Source: an uncultured Arenimonas sp. (GTDB lineage Bacteria; Pseudomonadota; Gammaproteobacteria; Xanthomonadales; Xanthomonadaceae). Taken from it: DNA of 28,413 bases. A model generated the notes under the pieces. The model had not been told where the DNA came from. It did not search any database and saw nothing but the letters and a program-made list of their open reading frames with translations. The translations under genes and the position numbers were made by a program. Positions 1 through 9,440 of this stretch are shown piece after piece. Where the stretch lies: NCBI GenBank assembly GCA_946885815.1, contig CAMPHE010000003.1, positions 1-28,413 of the forward strand, written 5' to 3'. Within the stretch, counting starts at the first letter, position 1. The number at the start of each line of letters is the position of its first letter.

Positions 1-539
1 GCATCTGCGGTTCGTGCGCGATGAACATCGACGGCACCAACACGCTGGCGTGCACGCGCGCGGTGGACGAGTGCACGAAGGCCGAGGTGCCGATCTACCC
101 GCTGCCGCACATGCCGGTGGTCAAGGACCTCGTTCCCGACCTGACGCATTTCTACGCCCAGTACGCGTCGATCCGCCCGTGGCTGCGCACGCAGAGCGCA
201 TCGCCGGCGAAGGAGCGGCTGCAGTCGAAGGAAGACCGCGCCAAGCTCGACGGCCTGTACGAATGCATCCTGTGCGCCTGCTGCAGCACCAGCTGCCCGA
301 GCTACTGGTGGAACGGCGACCGCTACCTCGGCCCCGCCGTGCTGCTGCAGGCCTATCGCTGGATCGTCGACTCGCGCGACGAGGACACCGGGACGCGTCT
401 CGACGAGCTCGAGGATCCGTTCAAGCTCTACCGCTGCCACACGATCATGAACTGCGCGCGTACCTGCCCGAAGGGCCTGAACCCGGCGCGTGCGATCGGC
501 GAGATCAAGAAGCTGATGCTCAAGCGCCGGGGCGCGTGA
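1..539 (+). CDS. sdhB: Succinate dehydrogenase iron-sulfur subunit SdhB, C-terminal part (5' end outside window)
   Basis: SdhB passes electrons from the FAD of SdhA to quinone through three Fe-S clusters in complex II on the inner face of the cytoplasmic membrane. The reading frame is already open at base 3 and begins [11 protein letters not shown], the end of the [2Fe-2S] ligand region, followed by a further Cys in [10 protein letters not shown]. Further on come [14 protein letters not shown] and NCARTCPKG, the cysteine sets for the [4Fe-4S] and [3Fe-4S] clusters, with [13 protein letters not shown] between them as in the family. About 178 residues are present and roughly the first third is missing. 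The ATG at 21 is internal, not the true start. The stop overlaps the GTG start of sdhE, so the two are translationally coupled. sdhC, sdhD and sdhA probably lie upstream (inference). Confidence 0.97.
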   Translation, partial: ICGSCAMNIDGTNTLACTRAVDECTKAEVPIYPLPHMPVVKDLVPDLTHFYAQYASIRPWLRTQSASPAKERLQSKEDRAKLDGLYECILCACCSTSCPSYWWNGDRYLGPAVLLQAYRWIVDSRDEDTGTRLDELEDPFKLYRCHTIMNCARTCPKGLNPARAIGEIKKLMLKRRGA

Positions 540-805
540 GCGACGCTGCCCCCTCCGGCGCGGACGACGCCGAATCGCGGCGGTTGCGCTGGCGCTGCCG
601 GCGCGGGATGCGCGAGCTCGACCAGCTGATGCTGCGCTGGCTCGACGGCCGCTGGCCGCATTCGGACGAACGCGAACGCGCGCTTTTCCTCGTGCTGCTC
701 GATACCGAGGACGACAAGCTGTGGGCCTGGTTCATGGGACGGGAAACGCCACCCGATGCCGCGCTCGCCGCCTTCGTCGCCACGCTCCGCGAGTTGCCGC
801 CTTGA
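536..805 (+). CDS. sdhE: SdhE, FAD assembly factor for succinate dehydrogenase (YgfY/CptB family)
   Basis: SdhE-family proteins are small soluble factors that promote covalent attachment of FAD to SdhA. The 89-residue product has the family length and the signature [11 protein letters not shown] near residues 23-33, which contains the RGxxE core needed for flavinylation. The conserved W, D/E-rich and hydrophobic helices follow ([19 protein letters not shown]). I chose the GTG at 536 because it overlaps the sdhB stop (GTGA) and gives the usual N-terminal length; nothing upstream in this frame is family-like. It sits between its client sdhB and ygfX, the common arrangement. The 3' end overlaps the ygfX frame by about 50 bases. 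Confidence 0.92.
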   Translation: MSDAAPSGADDAESRRLRWRCRRGMRELDQLMLRWLDGRWPHSDERERALFLVLLDTEDDKLWAWFMGRETPPDAALAAFVATLRELPP

Positions 806-1241
806 CTGGCGCCCGTCGCGGTGGCCGCTGGTCGCGCTGCTGCTGCTCGCCGTCGCGGCGCCGGGGGCGGTGATGGCCAGCGCCGTCCCGGAGGTGCCGC
901 GCCGCCCGCTCGCGGGGCTGGTCGGCCTGTGGGCACTGGTGCTCGCGCGCCGGGAACAGCGCGTTCCGTCCTGCACGCTGGAATGGCGCGGAGGTGACGC
1001 GCCGGCCCGGCTGCGCACGTCCGGCACCGGCGGCCGGGGCACGATCGCGACGACACTGCACGCGGTGCAGGTGGAATTCCGCGGCCCGCTCGTGCGGCTG
1101 CTCGGCCGCGATGACGCCGGGCACACGCGCCGGCTGGTCTGGTGGCCCGACACCCTGCCGCCGGCGGCCCGGCGACGCCTCGTGCTCGCGGCGCGCGGCG
1201 GTCCTTCCCCCGACAATCCGCTGTCGTCGATGGCAGCATAG
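756..1241 (+). CDS. ygfX: YgfX/CptA-family small membrane protein
   Basis: The predicted 161-residue product has one long hydrophobic stretch (about residues 25-60, [20 protein letters not shown] and onward) and then a soluble tail. The tail carries family-like features: CTLEWRG, paired tryptophans in [15 protein letters not shown], and a C-terminal Arg-rich end. YgfX/CptA is an inner-membrane partner encoded next to sdhE (ygfY). It was proposed as the toxin of a type IV toxin-antitoxin pair, though the SdhE partner now has a clear flavinylation role. The ATG at 756 is the only usable start in this frame before the hydrophobic segment. It forces an unusual ~50-base overlap with sdhE. The family-like start LDWRPSR begins near residue 16. 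Family call is by pattern, not search. Confidence 0.75.
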   Translation: MPRSPPSSPRSASCRLDWRPSRWPLVALLLLAVAAPGAVMASAVPEVPRRPLAGLVGLWALVLARREQRVPSCTLEWRGGDAPARLRTSGTGGRGTIATTLHAVQVEFRGPLVRLLGRDDAGHTRRLVWWPDTLPPAARRRLVLAARGGPSPDNPLSSMAA

Positions 1242-1247
1242 GCCCCC

Positions 1248-2492
1248 ATGTTCCAGCCCCTCCCGCTTTCGATCGGTCTCCGCTACCTGCGTGCCAAACG
1301 GCGCAACGGGTTCATCTCCTTCATCTCGCTCGCGTCGATCCTCGGCATCATCATCGGCGTGATCGCGCTGATCACCACGATCTCGGTGATGACCGGCTTC
1401 CAGCAGGAACTGCGCGCGCGGATCCTCGGGATGGTGGCGCACGCCACGCTCACCGGGCTCGACGGACCGCTGCAGGACTGGCCGCGCGCGGTCGCGGTCG
1501 CCGAGAGCGACGACCGTGTCGTCGGCGCGGCGCCCTACGTCGAGACCGAGTCGCTGCTGCAGGGCGCGCGCCGGCAGGGCGCGATCCTGCGCGGCGTCGA
1601 GCCGTCGCTGGAGCCGCGCGTGTCCGAGCTCGCCGACAAGATGGTGGAGGGCCGGCTCGACGACCTGGAGGCCGGCGCCTTTCGCATCGTGCTCGGGCGC
1701 GAACTCGCGAACGCGCTGGCGGTCGGCGTCGGCGATCCGGTGAACGTGTTCGTGTCGGAGGCGACGTCGACGCCGCTCGGCGCCCTGCCGCGGGCGAAAC
1801 GCTTCACCGTCGCCGGCATCTTCGAGGCGGGCGCGCAGGAATACGACCTCGGGCTCGCGGTGGTGCACCTGTCCGATGCGCAGAAGCTCAACCGGATGGG
1901 CGAGGGCGTCACCGGCGTGCGGCTGAAGCTCGTCGACATGTGGGACGCCTGGCCCGTGGCGCGGTCGCTGCAGGAAAGGCTCGACGGCTACTATCGCGTC
2001 CGCGACTGGGCGCAGGACCACGCGAACTTCTTCCGCGCGCTGAAGATGGAGAAGACGGTGATGTTCATCCTGCTGTCGCTGGTCGTGGCGATCGCGGCGT
2101 TCAACCTGGTGTCGTCGCTGGTGATGCTGGTGCAGGACAAGCAGTCGGACATCGCGATCCTGCGCACGATCGGCATGTCGCCCGGCGCGGTGATGGCCGT
2201 GTTCGTCGTCCAGGGCATGGTGATCGGGTTGCTCGGTATCGCCATCGGCGTCGTCGGCGGCGTGCTGCTCGCGTCGAACCTGTCGGCGGTGGTCGCCGCG
2301 GTCGAGCGGCTGTTCGGCACCGAGCTGATGCCGGCCGACGTGTACTACATCAGCGGCGTGCCGTCGGTGGTGGTGGCCGACGACGTGGCACGCATCGCCG
2401 TGGTCGCGTTCGTGCTGTGCCTGCTGGCGACCCTGTATCCCGCGTGGCGCGCGTCGCGCACCGACCCGGCGACGGCGCTGCGCTATGAATGA
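1248..2492 (+). CDS. lolC: Lipoprotein-releasing ABC transporter permease (LolC/LolE family, possibly LolF type)
   Basis: Inner-membrane permease of the Lol system, which extracts outer-membrane lipoproteins and hands them to LolA. The 414-residue product begins with [19 protein letters not shown], typical of LolC/E. It has a first membrane segment at about residues 22-48, a periplasmic domain at about 50-265, and an FtsX-type unit with three segments near 270-298, 315-345 and 382-402. It ends in [14 protein letters not shown], the usual last coupling motif. It starts 6 bases after ygfX and overlaps lolD by 8. Only one permease gene precedes lolD, whereas E. coli has lolC and lolE around lolD. 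A second permease elsewhere or a LolF-type homodimer would explain this; the window cannot decide. Confidence 0.93.
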   Translation: MFQPLPLSIGLRYLRAKRRNGFISFISLASILGIIIGVIALITTISVMTGFQQELRARILGMVAHATLTGLDGPLQDWPRAVAVAESDDRVVGAAPYVETESLLQGARRQGAILRGVEPSLEPRVSELADKMVEGRLDDLEAGAFRIVLGRELANALAVGVGDPVNVFVSEATSTPLGALPRAKRFTVAGIFEAGAQEYDLGLAVVHLSDAQKLNRMGEGVTGVRLKLVDMWDAWPVARSLQERLDGYYRVRDWAQDHANFFRALKMEKTVMFILLSLVVAIAAFNLVSSLVMLVQDKQSDIAILRTIGMSPGAVMAVFVVQGMVIGLLGIAIGVVGGVLLASNLSAVVAAVERLFGTELMPADVYYISGVPSVVVADDVARIAVVAFVLCLLATLYPAWRASRTDPATALRYE

Positions 2493-3186
2493 GGCGGCGA
2501 TGGACGAAGTGATCCGCTGCGTCGGCCTCGGCAAGACCTACGAGGAAGGCGACCTGCGCACGCCGGTGTTCGACGGGCTGGACCTGTCGGTGCGTCGCGG
2601 CGAGACCGTCGCGATCGTCGGGGCGTCCGGCGCCGGCAAGAGCACGTTGCTGCATCTGCTCGGCGGGCTCGACCATGCCACCGCCGGCGAGGTACTGGTC
2701 GCCGGCCAGCGCATGAGCGGCCTCGGCGAGAAGGCGCGCAGCACGCTGCGCAACCGCGCGCTCGGCTTCGTCTACCAGTTCCATCACCTGCTGCCGGAAT
2801 TCACCGCGCTCGAGAACGTGATGATGCCGCTGCTGGTCCGCGGCGAGCCGGTGCCCGCCGCGCGCGCGCCGGCGCAGGCGCTGCTGGAGCGCGTCGGCCT
2901 CGGGCACCGCCTCGGCCACAAACCCGGCGAACTGTCCGGCGGCGAGCGGCAGCGCGCCGCCGTCGCGCGCGCGCTGGTGACGAATCCGGCCTGCGTGCTC
3001 GGCGACGAGCCGACCGGCAACCTCGACGAGAAGACCGCCGCCGGCGTGTTCGACCTGCTGATCGAACTCAATCGCGAACAGCGCACCGCGCTGGTGCTCG
3101 TCACCCACGATCGCCGCCTCGCGCGACGACTGGATCGGACCCTGGAACTCACCCGGGGACAGCTGCGACCCCTGCCCGGGGACTGA
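2485..3186 (+). CDS. lolD: LolD, ATPase of the lipoprotein-releasing ABC transporter
   Basis: Cytoplasmic ATP-binding subunit that powers lipoprotein release by the LolC/E permease. The 233-residue product is the usual LolD length. Walker A is GASGAGKS (about 46-53), the Q-loop region is [21 protein letters not shown] (typical of LolD), the signature is LSGGERQR (about 150-157), and Walker B is [13 protein letters not shown] (about 170-182). The H-loop is [14 protein letters not shown]. The start at 2485 overlaps the lolC stop by 8 bases. A second in-frame ATG at 2500 has a GAGG Shine-Dalgarno 5 bases upstream, so a protein 5 residues shorter is equally possible. comEC starts 2 bases after the stop. 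Confidence 0.95.
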   Translation: MNEAAMDEVIRCVGLGKTYEEGDLRTPVFDGLDLSVRRGETVAIVGASGAGKSTLLHLLGGLDHATAGEVLVAGQRMSGLGEKARSTLRNRALGFVYQFHHLLPEFTALENVMMPLLVRGEPVPAARAPAQALLERVGLGHRLGHKPGELSGGERQRAAVARALVTNPACVLGDEPTGNLDEKTAAGVFDLLIELNREQRTALVLVTHDRRLARRLDRTLELTRGQLRPLPGD

Positions 3187-3188
3187 AC

Positions 3189-5591
3189 GTGGCCGCGGCG
3201 CGGGCGCCGCCGCGCGATCATCCCGGGCCGGCCCCGCTCGGGCTCGGCGTGGCTTCGGCGCTGCTCGCCGGCGTGCTGCTGGTGCAGCGGTTTCCGGCGC
3301 TGCCGCCGGTCGTGGCGAGCGCGGTCGCCGCCGCGGTCGGCGCGTGGCTCTGGTCGCGGCCGGATGCGCGCCGATTCGCCGGCGCGGCGCTGTTCGGCAT
3401 CGCCATCGCCTGCCTGCACGGCGCCGCGGCGCTGGCCGTCCGCGTGCCGCACGGGCTCGTCGGCGAACCGCTGGCGCTGGACGTGCGCGTGGTCGGCCTG
3501 CCGGTCACGGAACCCGACGGCGCGCACTTCGAAGCCCGGATCGAATCGGCGCCGGGGGCGGCCGCGGTCCTCGCCGGCCGGCGGATCCGCATCGGCTGGT
3601 ACGGGCGCGGCGATGCACCGGTGCCGCGGGTGGCGTCGGGCGAACGCTGGCGGCTCGTGCTGCGCCTGCGGCGGCCGCACGGCCTCGTCAATCCCGGAGG
3701 CTTCGATTTCGAACGGCGCGCGCTCGAGCGGCGGCTGGCGGCGACCGCCTACGTGGTCGACGCCGACGCGGCGCGCCGGCTGCCCCGCGAGGCCGGTGCG
3801 GTGTCGGTGGTCGGGCGTGTGGACGCGTGGCGGGAACGGTTTTCCCGCGCCATCGGCGCCGCGGTGGCGCCCGAGCGGGCGCGCTTCGTCGCCGCGCTCG
3901 CGCTCGGCGACACCCGCGCGTTGTCCGACGGCGACTGGGCGGTGCTGCGCGCGACCGGGCTGACGCACCTGATCGCGATCTCCGGGTTCCACGTCGGCAT
4001 CGTCGCCGGCTTCGGCGCGCTGCTCGGACGCGGGCTCTGGCGCCTTGCGCCGGCGCTCGGGCGGCGCTGGCCCCGGCCGCTGGGCGCGGCGATCGTGGCG
4101 CTGGCATTCGCCGGCGCGTATACCGCGCTGGCCGGCTTCGCGCTGCCGACCGTCCGCACGCTGCTGATGATCGCCGCGGCGCTCGCGGCGCGCCTCGCGC
4201 GGCGCGCCGGCAAACCCGGCGAAGCCTTCGCGTTCGCGCTGGTCGGCGTGCTCGTGATCGATCCGCTCAGCGTGCTCGCACCGGGGTTCTGGCTCAGCTT
4301 CGCCGGCGTCGCCTGGCTGCTGTGGTGCCTGCCGGGTTCCGACGGACAGGGCGTGCTGCTGCCTTTCCTGCGCGCGCAGTGGGTGGCGGTGCTGGGCCTG
4401 TTGCCGTTGACGGTGTGGTTCTTCGGGCAGGCGTCGCTGGCCGGCCCGGCGGCGAACCTGGTCGGCATCCCGTGGATCAGCCTCGGCGTCGTGCCGCTGT
4501 GCCTGCTCGGGCTCGCCGCGACGCCGCTGCCCGATGTCGTGTCGGGCACGCTGTGGAACATGGCGGCCATCGCGATGGAATGGCTGTGGGCCGTTCTGGA
4601 GCGCATCGCGGCGTGGCCCGGCAGCCTCGCCTGGCTCCCGGAACCGACGTTGCCGGTGCTCGCGCTGGCCGTGGCCGGCACGCTCTGGTGCCTGTCGCCG
4701 CGCGGCGTCCCCGGTCGCGCGATCGCCGCCTGCCTGCTCCTGCCGCTGCTCGCCCCGGCCCCGCAGCGACCCCCGCCGGGGGAAGCCGATCTCTGGCTGT
4801 TCGATGCGGGGCAGGGGACGTCGCTGCTGGTGCGCACCGCGCATCACGACCTGCTTTACGACGCCGGTCCGGCACGCCCCGGCGGCGCCGACCTGGGCGC
4901 GAGCACCATCGTGCCGGCACTGCATGCCCTGTCGGTCGGCCGCCTCGACGCGATGATGCTCAGCCACGGCGACGCCGACCACGCCGGCGGCGCCGCGGCG
5001 GTGCGCGTGGCGATGCGACCGCGGCGCGAGATCGCGCCGCCGGGATGGGCTCGCGAGCCGATGCGGCCCTGCCTCGCCGGGATGTCGTGGCGCCACGACG
5101 GCGTCGGCTTCACGGTGCTGCATCCGCCGGAATTCTTTCCCTATCGGCGCAACGACAGCTCGTGCGTGCTGCGGATCGATGCGGGCGGGGCCAGCGCGCT
5201 GCTTCCCGGCGACATCGGGCGGCATATCGAAGCGCGGCTCGCGAAGCTGCCGCCGGCGGCGATCCGCACCGACGTGCTGCTGGTGCCGCACCATGGCAGC
5301 GAATCCTCCTCGAGCCTCGATTTCCTCGCGGCGACGCGGCCGCGGATCGCGCTGATGTCGGTGGGCCGCGACAACCGGTTCGGGCTGCCCGATGCGATCG
5401 TGCTGGGCCGCTACGACCGGTACCAGGTCGCGCTGCACGATACCGCCGGAAGCGGCGCGATCCACGTGCGGCTGGGGGCCGGCGGCGCGCGCGTCGTCGA
5501 GCGCCTGCGGCACGACCGGCCGCGCTACTGGCGCGATCCGCCGCCCGCGGGCGCGGGTTATGCTGACGCCGTTTCCGGAACCGACAGGTGA
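3189..5591 (+). CDS. comEC: ComEC/Rec2 DNA uptake channel
   Basis: ComEC is the inner-membrane channel that carries transforming single-stranded DNA into the cytoplasm. The 800-residue product has the three-part layout. An N-terminal hydrophobic/DUF4131 part (about 1-190) comes first. The Competence domain (about 215-480) contains GDTRALSDGDW and THLIAISGFHVGIVAG, followed by many membrane helices. The C-terminal metallo-beta-lactamase-like domain (about 530-760) has WLFDAGQG (near 535), SHGDADHAGG (near 591-600) and LVPHHGSESSSS (near 697-708). Metal-binding His/Asp residues are present, so the nuclease-like domain looks intact. GTG at 3189 is chosen because it lies 2 bases after lolD. It keeps to the same tight + strand run, ending 3 bases before exbB. 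Confidence 0.95.
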   Translation: MAAARAPPRDHPGPAPLGLGVASALLAGVLLVQRFPALPPVVASAVAAAVGAWLWSRPDARRFAGAALFGIAIACLHGAAALAVRVPHGLVGEPLALDVRVVGLPVTEPDGAHFEARIESAPGAAAVLAGRRIRIGWYGRGDAPVPRVASGERWRLVLRLRRPHGLVNPGGFDFERRALERRLAATAYVVDADAARRLPREAGAVSVVGRVDAWRERFSRAIGAAVAPERARFVAALALGDTRALSDGDWAVLRATGLTHLIAISGFHVGIVAGFGALLGRGLWRLAPALGRRWPRPLGAAIVALAFAGAYTALAGFALPTVRTLLMIAAALAARLARRAGKPGEAFAFALVGVLVIDPLSVLAPGFWLSFAGVAWLLWCLPGSDGQGVLLPFLRAQWVAVLGLLPLTVWFFGQASLAGPAANLVGIPWISLGVVPLCLLGLAATPLPDVVSGTLWNMAAIAMEWLWAVLERIAAWPGSLAWLPEPTLPVLALAVAGTLWCLSPRGVPGRAIAACLLLPLLAPAPQRPPPGEADLWLFDAGQGTSLLVRTAHHDLLYDAGPARPGGADLGASTIVPALHALSVGRLDAMMLSHGDADHAGGAAAVRVAMRPRREIAPPGWAREPMRPCLAGMSWRHDGVGFTVLHPPEFFPYRRNDSSCVLRIDAGGASALLPGDIGRHIEARLAKLPPAAIRTDVLLVPHHGSESSSSLDFLAATRPRIALMSVGRDNRFGLPDAIVLGRYDRYQVALHDTAGSGAIHVRLGAGGARVVERLRHDRPRYWRDPPPAGAGYADAVSGTDR

Positions 5592-5594
5592 GGC

Positions 5595-6260
5595 GTGCTC
5601 GAACTGATCAAGGCAGGCGGCTGGGTCATGCTGCCGCTCATCGTGCTGGCGGTGTTCGCCACCGCGATCATCCTCGAACGTTTCTGGACGCTGCGGCGTC
5701 GTGAAGTGCTGCCGCCGGGCCTCGGCGACGAAGTGCGCGAATGGGCCCGCGGACGCTCGCTCGATCCGCGCCACATCGACGTGCTGCGCCGCAATTCGCC
5801 GCTCGGCGAGATCCTCGCGGCGGGCCTCGACGTGCGCCATCGCCCGCGCGAGATCATCAAGGAGCGCATCGAGGACGTCGGCCGCCACGTCGCGCACCGG
5901 CTGGAGCGCTTCATGAACACGCTCGGCACGATCGCCGCGGTGTCGCCGCTGCTCGGCCTGCTCGGCACGGTGTTCGGCATGATCCAGATGTTCCTCGACA
6001 TCCTGACGGCGGGCGTCGGCGACGCCAACCGGCTCGCCGGCGGCATCGGCCAGGCGCTGATCTCGACCGCGGCGGGGCTGTGCGTGGCGATCCCGGCGCT
6101 GATGTTCCACCGCTACCTGCGTGGCCGCGTCACCGGCTACGTGATCGACATGGAGAAGCAGGCGATCGGCCTGATGGACGCGCTCGACGAAGGTCCGGTC
6201 GCCGCCGGGTCCGCCCCCGCGCCGAAGCCGGCGCGCGTCGTCAAGCGGAGTGCCGGATGA
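5595..6260 (+). CDS. exbB: ExbB/TolQ/MotA-family proton channel subunit
   Basis: ExbB-family proteins form the pentameric inner-membrane scaffold that uses proton-motive force with ExbD. The 221-residue product has three membrane segments at about 8-30 (GGWVMLPLIVLAVFATAII), 108-133 (LGTIAAVSPLLGLLGTVFGM) and 153-178 (IGQALISTAAGLCVAIPALM). The last two carry the family GLLGTV and ALxxTAAGL motifs. The start is GTG at 5595, 3 bases after comEC. The stop overlaps the exbD start (ATGA). No tonB or tolA gene is nearby. Its position directly before msbA-lpxK-kdsB is an arrangement I associate with xanthomonads (recall, not checked). Whether it serves TonB or an envelope role is open. Confidence 0.92.
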   Translation: MLELIKAGGWVMLPLIVLAVFATAIILERFWTLRRREVLPPGLGDEVREWARGRSLDPRHIDVLRRNSPLGEILAAGLDVRHRPREIIKERIEDVGRHVAHRLERFMNTLGTIAAVSPLLGLLGTVFGMIQMFLDILTAGVGDANRLAGGIGQALISTAAGLCVAIPALMFHRYLRGRVTGYVIDMEKQAIGLMDALDEGPVAAGSAPAPKPARVVKRSAG

Positions 6261-6682
6261 ACCTCGGTTCCCGGCGGGCGCCGGACGAACCGGAGATCAA
6301 CCTGGTCTCGCTGATCGACGTGGTCTTCTGCCTGATCATCTTCCTGGTCGTGACGACGACGTTCGACCACCGCTCGGCACTCAAGCTCGTGCTGCCGCAG
6401 TCGCAGGCGGTCACCGAGCCTTCGCCCGGCGAGCCGCTGACCTTGCTGGTGGATGCCGACGGCCGCTTCTTCATCGGCACCAGCGAGGTGCTCGGCCGCG
6501 ATGTCGCCGCGTTGAAGGAAGCGATCGGCCGCGTCGCCGGCGAGGACCGCGAGCGGCCGGTGGTGCTGCGTGCCGACGCGCGCACGCCGCACCAGTCGGT
6601 GGTGACCGCGATGGACGCGCTCGGCCAGCTGGGCTTCGTGAAACTGTCGATCGCGACCACCCCGGAGTCGCCGGCGCCGTGA
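6257..6682 (+). CDS. exbD: ExbD/TolR-family biopolymer transport protein
   Basis: ExbD is the single-span partner that works with ExbB to convert proton flow into mechanical work in the periplasm. The 141-residue product has a short cytoplasmic N-terminus (EPEINLVSLIDVVF), a membrane helix at about residues 15-37 containing the essential Asp (D21 in SLIDVVF), and a periplasmic domain ending in the alpha/beta fold (QSVVTAMDALGQLGFVKLSI), as expected for ExbD/TolR. The ATG at 6257 overlaps the exbB stop and is preceded by a longer open frame with no family similarity. The stop overlaps the GTG of msbA, giving translational coupling across exbB-exbD-msbA. Confidence 0.93.
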   Translation: MNLGSRRAPDEPEINLVSLIDVVFCLIIFLVVTTTFDHRSALKLVLPQSQAVTEPSPGEPLTLLVDADGRFFIGTSEVLGRDVAALKEAIGRVAGEDRERPVVLRADARTPHQSVVTAMDALGQLGFVKLSIATTPESPAP

Positions 6683-8448
6683 GCGGCGAGCGGTCCGCGT
6701 GGGTCATCTATCGCCGGCTGCTGCGCCGGGCGAAGCCGTACTGGCCGCTGCTGGCCGCCGCCGCCGTGGGCATGGCGATCGAGGCGGGCGCCGCGGGCGC
6801 GTTCACCGCGATGATGGAACCGGTGGTCAACGAGACCTTCGTGACGCGCAGCGAAGCGATGCGCTGGACGCTGCCGGCGGCGATCGTGCTGCTGTTCGTG
6901 CTGCGCGGCATCGCCTCGTTCGCCACCGACTACGGCATGGCGCGGGCCGGCCGCAGCGTCGTGCGCGACCTGCGGCAGGACATCCTCGCCAAGTACCTGC
7001 GCCTGCCGACCACGCGCTTCGACCAGGAAGCGGTGCCGGCGATGGTGTCGCGGCTGAACTACGACACCGAGCAGGTGATGCAGGCCAGCAGCGACGCGCT
7101 GAAGACGATCATCACCGACACGCTGACGATCTTCGTGCTGCTCGGGGTCATGTTCTGGTACAGCCCGCGCGTGACGGTGGTGATGCTGGTGCTGGCACCG
7201 TTGATCGGCGGCATCTCGGGCGTCGTCGGCCGTCGCTACCGGAAGATCAACCGCGGCATCCAGGACGGCGTGGCGGGCATGGCGCAGGTCGCCGAGCAGG
7301 CGCTCGCGGCGCAGCAGGACGTCAAGATCCACGGTGCGCAGGCCTCGGAACAGGCGCGTTACGGTGCGCTGGTGAATCGCAACCTCCGCCTCGGCGTCAA
7401 GGTCGACGCGACGAAGGCCGGCGCCTCGGCGGTCGTGCAGACGCTCGCGGCGATCGGGCTGGCCGTCATCCTGCTCGTCGCCGGCTACGAGGCGTCGCGC
7501 GGCCGGATGACCGCGGGCAGCTTCGTGACGCTCCTGACGGCGATGATGGCGATGCTGCCGTCGCTGAAGCGCATCACGAACGTGCAGGCGATGGTGCAGC
7601 GCGGCGTCGCCGCCGCCGACCGGCTGTTCGCGATCCTCGACGAGCCCGACGAGATCGACACCGGCACGCGGCCGCTGCCGCGCGCGCGGGGCCACGTCGA
7701 GTTCCGCGGCGTCGGGTTGCGTTACGCCGGCACCGACACCGCGGCGCTGCACGACGTGTCGTTCGTGGCCGAACCCGGCACGGTCACCGCGATCGTCGGC
7801 CGCTCGGGCAGCGGCAAGTCGTCGCTGATCCGGCTGCTGCCGCGCTTCTACGAACCCGATGCCGGCGAGATCCTCGTGGACGGCGCGCCGTTGCCCGCGT
7901 ACCGCCTGCAGGACCTGCGGTCCCAGATCGCGCTGGTCGGGCAGCGCGTGATGCTGTTCGACGACACCGTCGCCGCGAACATCGCCTACGGGGCCGACGC
8001 GGCGGTCGACCCCGCGCGGATCCGCGCCGCCGCCGAAGCCGCGAACGCCGCCGAATTCATCGACCGGTTGCCCGGCGGCATGGATGCGCGGATCGGCGAG
8101 AACGGCGCGCTGCTGTCCGGCGGTCAGCGGCAGCGGCTGGCGATCGCGCGAGCGATCCTGAAGGACGCGCCGATCCTGATCCTCGACGAGGCCACCGCGG
8201 CCCTCGACACCGAGTCCGAGCGGCTCGTGCAGGCGGCGCTCGACCGCCTGATCCCCGACCGCACGACGCTGGTCATCGCGCATCGGCTTTCCACGGTCGA
8301 ACACGCCGACCAGGTGCTGGTGCTCGATGCCGGTCGCATCGTCGAGCAGGGCACGCACGCCGCGCTGCTGGCGCGCGGCGGGCTCTATGCGCACCTGCAC
8401 CGCATGCAGTTCCGCGAGCCGACGGGCGGCGACGGGACGCCGGCGTGA
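6679..8448 (+). CDS. msbA: MsbA, lipid A export permease/ATPase
   Basis: MsbA flips lipid A-core from the inner to the outer leaflet of the cytoplasmic membrane. The 589-residue product matches the family length (about 580) of a half-transporter with an N-terminal membrane domain (about 1-325) fused to an ATPase. Walker A is GRSGSGKSS (about 374-382), the Q-loop region is RSQIALVGQRVMLFDDTVA, the signature is LSGGQRQR (about 479-486), Walker B is ILILDEATAALDTESE, and the H-loop is VIAHRLSTVEHAD. The start is GTG at 6679, overlapping the exbD stop (GTGA). The GTG of lpxK overlaps its own stop. The lpxK and kdsB neighbours support MsbA over a generic multidrug exporter. Confidence 0.95.
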   Translation: MSGERSAWVIYRRLLRRAKPYWPLLAAAAVGMAIEAGAAGAFTAMMEPVVNETFVTRSEAMRWTLPAAIVLLFVLRGIASFATDYGMARAGRSVVRDLRQDILAKYLRLPTTRFDQEAVPAMVSRLNYDTEQVMQASSDALKTIITDTLTIFVLLGVMFWYSPRVTVVMLVLAPLIGGISGVVGRRYRKINRGIQDGVAGMAQVAEQALAAQQDVKIHGAQASEQARYGALVNRNLRLGVKVDATKAGASAVVQTLAAIGLAVILLVAGYEASRGRMTAGSFVTLLTAMMAMLPSLKRITNVQAMVQRGVAAADRLFAILDEPDEIDTGTRPLPRARGHVEFRGVGLRYAGTDTAALHDVSFVAEPGTVTAIVGRSGSGKSSLIRLLPRFYEPDAGEILVDGAPLPAYRLQDLRSQIALVGQRVMLFDDTVAANIAYGADAAVDPARIRAAAEAANAAEFIDRLPGGMDARIGENGALLSGGQRQRLAIARAILKDAPILILDEATAALDTESERLVQAALDRLIPDRTTLVIAHRLSTVEHADQVLVLDAGRIVEQGTHAALLARGGLYAHLHRMQFREPTGGDGTPA

Positions 8449-9440
8449 GGGCGGCGCTGGAGGCGTGGCTGACACGGCGCTGGTACGGCGGCGTCGCGGC
8501 GGGACCGGGCCTGCGGGCCCTCGCGGCACTCAACGGCGCGCTGCTGCGCGTTCGCGACGCGGCCTACCGGCGCGGCTGGCGAGCCGTGCACCGGCTGCCG
8601 GTGCCGGTCCTCGTCATCGGCAATTTCGTCGCCGGCGGCACCGGCAAGACGCCGCTGACGATCGCGATCGCCCGCGACCTCGCCGACCGCGGCTGGCGTC
8701 CCGGCATCGTCAGCCGCGGCTACGGCCGGCGCGGCGCCGCCGCGGTGCGCGTGCACGCCGATACCGCCGCGTCGGTGTCCGGCGACGAGCCGCTGCTCAT
8801 CGCGCGCCGCACCGGGCTGCCGGTCCAGGTCGACCGCGACCGCGTCGCGGCCGCGCGGGCGCTGGTCGGCGACGGCTGCACGCTGATCATCGCCGACGAC
8901 GGTCTGCAGCATCGCCGGCTGGGGCGCGACGTCGAGATCGAAGTGATCGACGGCGCGCGCCGGCACGGCAATGGCCGGCTGATTCCGGCCGGCCCGCTGC
9001 GGGAACCGGTGGCGCGCCGCGTCGACCTGCGCGTCGTCAACGGTGGCACGCCGGATGACGGCGAATGGCCGATGTCGCTCGTCCTCGACGGCGCCGAGCC
9101 GCTCGCCGGCGGCCCGCCGCGGGCACTGGCGTCGTTCGCCCCCGGCCCGGTGCACGCCGTCGCCGGCATCGGCCATCCCGAACGCTTCTTCGACGCGCTG
9201 CGCGCGGAGGGTATCGAGGTCGTGCCGCACCCGTTCCCCGACCATCACGACTACGCGGCGCGCGACCTGGCGTTCGCGCCGCGGCTGCCGCACCTGACGA
9301 CCGAGAAGGACGCGGTGAAGTGGCCGACGGCCGCGCGCGAGGACGCATGGGCGGTGCCGGCGCGCGCGCAGCTGCCCGCGGGCTTCTTCGACGCGTTGCA
9401 CGGCCTGCTGGCCGCGAGGAGATCCGATGCCGTCCCATGA
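8445..9440 (+). CDS. lpxK: LpxK, tetraacyldisaccharide 4'-kinase
   Basis: LpxK phosphorylates the 4' position of the tetraacyl disaccharide 1-phosphate to make lipid IVA at the inner membrane. The 331-residue product has the family length. The P-loop is [12 protein letters not shown] ([15 protein letters not shown], about residues 60-74). It is followed by [37 protein letters not shown] and PAGPLREP, all characteristic of LpxK. Near the C-terminus is [12 protein letters not shown] and [13 protein letters not shown] at 8445 is chosen because it overlaps the msbA stop and gives the normal N-terminus. The 3' end overlaps kdsB by 14 bases, so lipid A phosphorylation and Kdo activation are encoded back to back. 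Confidence 0.96.
   Translation: MRAALEAWLTRRWYGGVAAGPGLRALAALNGALLRVRDAAYRRGWRAVHRLPVPVLVIGNFVAGGTGKTPLTIAIARDLADRGWRPGIVSRGYGRRGAAAVRVHADTAASVSGDEPLLIARRTGLPVQVDRDRVAAARALVGDGCTLIIADDGLQHRRLGRDVEIEVIDGARRHGNGRLIPAGPLREPVARRVDLRVVNGGTPDDGEWPMSLVLDGAEPLAGGPPRALASFAPGPVHAVAGIGHPERFFDALRAEGIEVVPHPFPDHHDYAARDLAFAPRLPHLTTEKDAVKWPTAAREDAWAVPARAQLPAGFFDALHGLLAARRSDAVP

Noticed and set aside
2784..6110. Minus-strand open frame of over 1100 codons opposite lolD, comEC and exbB
   Set aside because: It is His/Arg/Gln-rich low-complexity translation with no motif, lies opposite three clear genes, and long antisense frames are expected at this GC content.
6241..8529. Minus-strand open frame of 762 codons opposite exbD and msbA
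   Set aside because: Same composition artefact: Arg/His/Asp-rich, no recognisable domain, fully opposite conserved genes.
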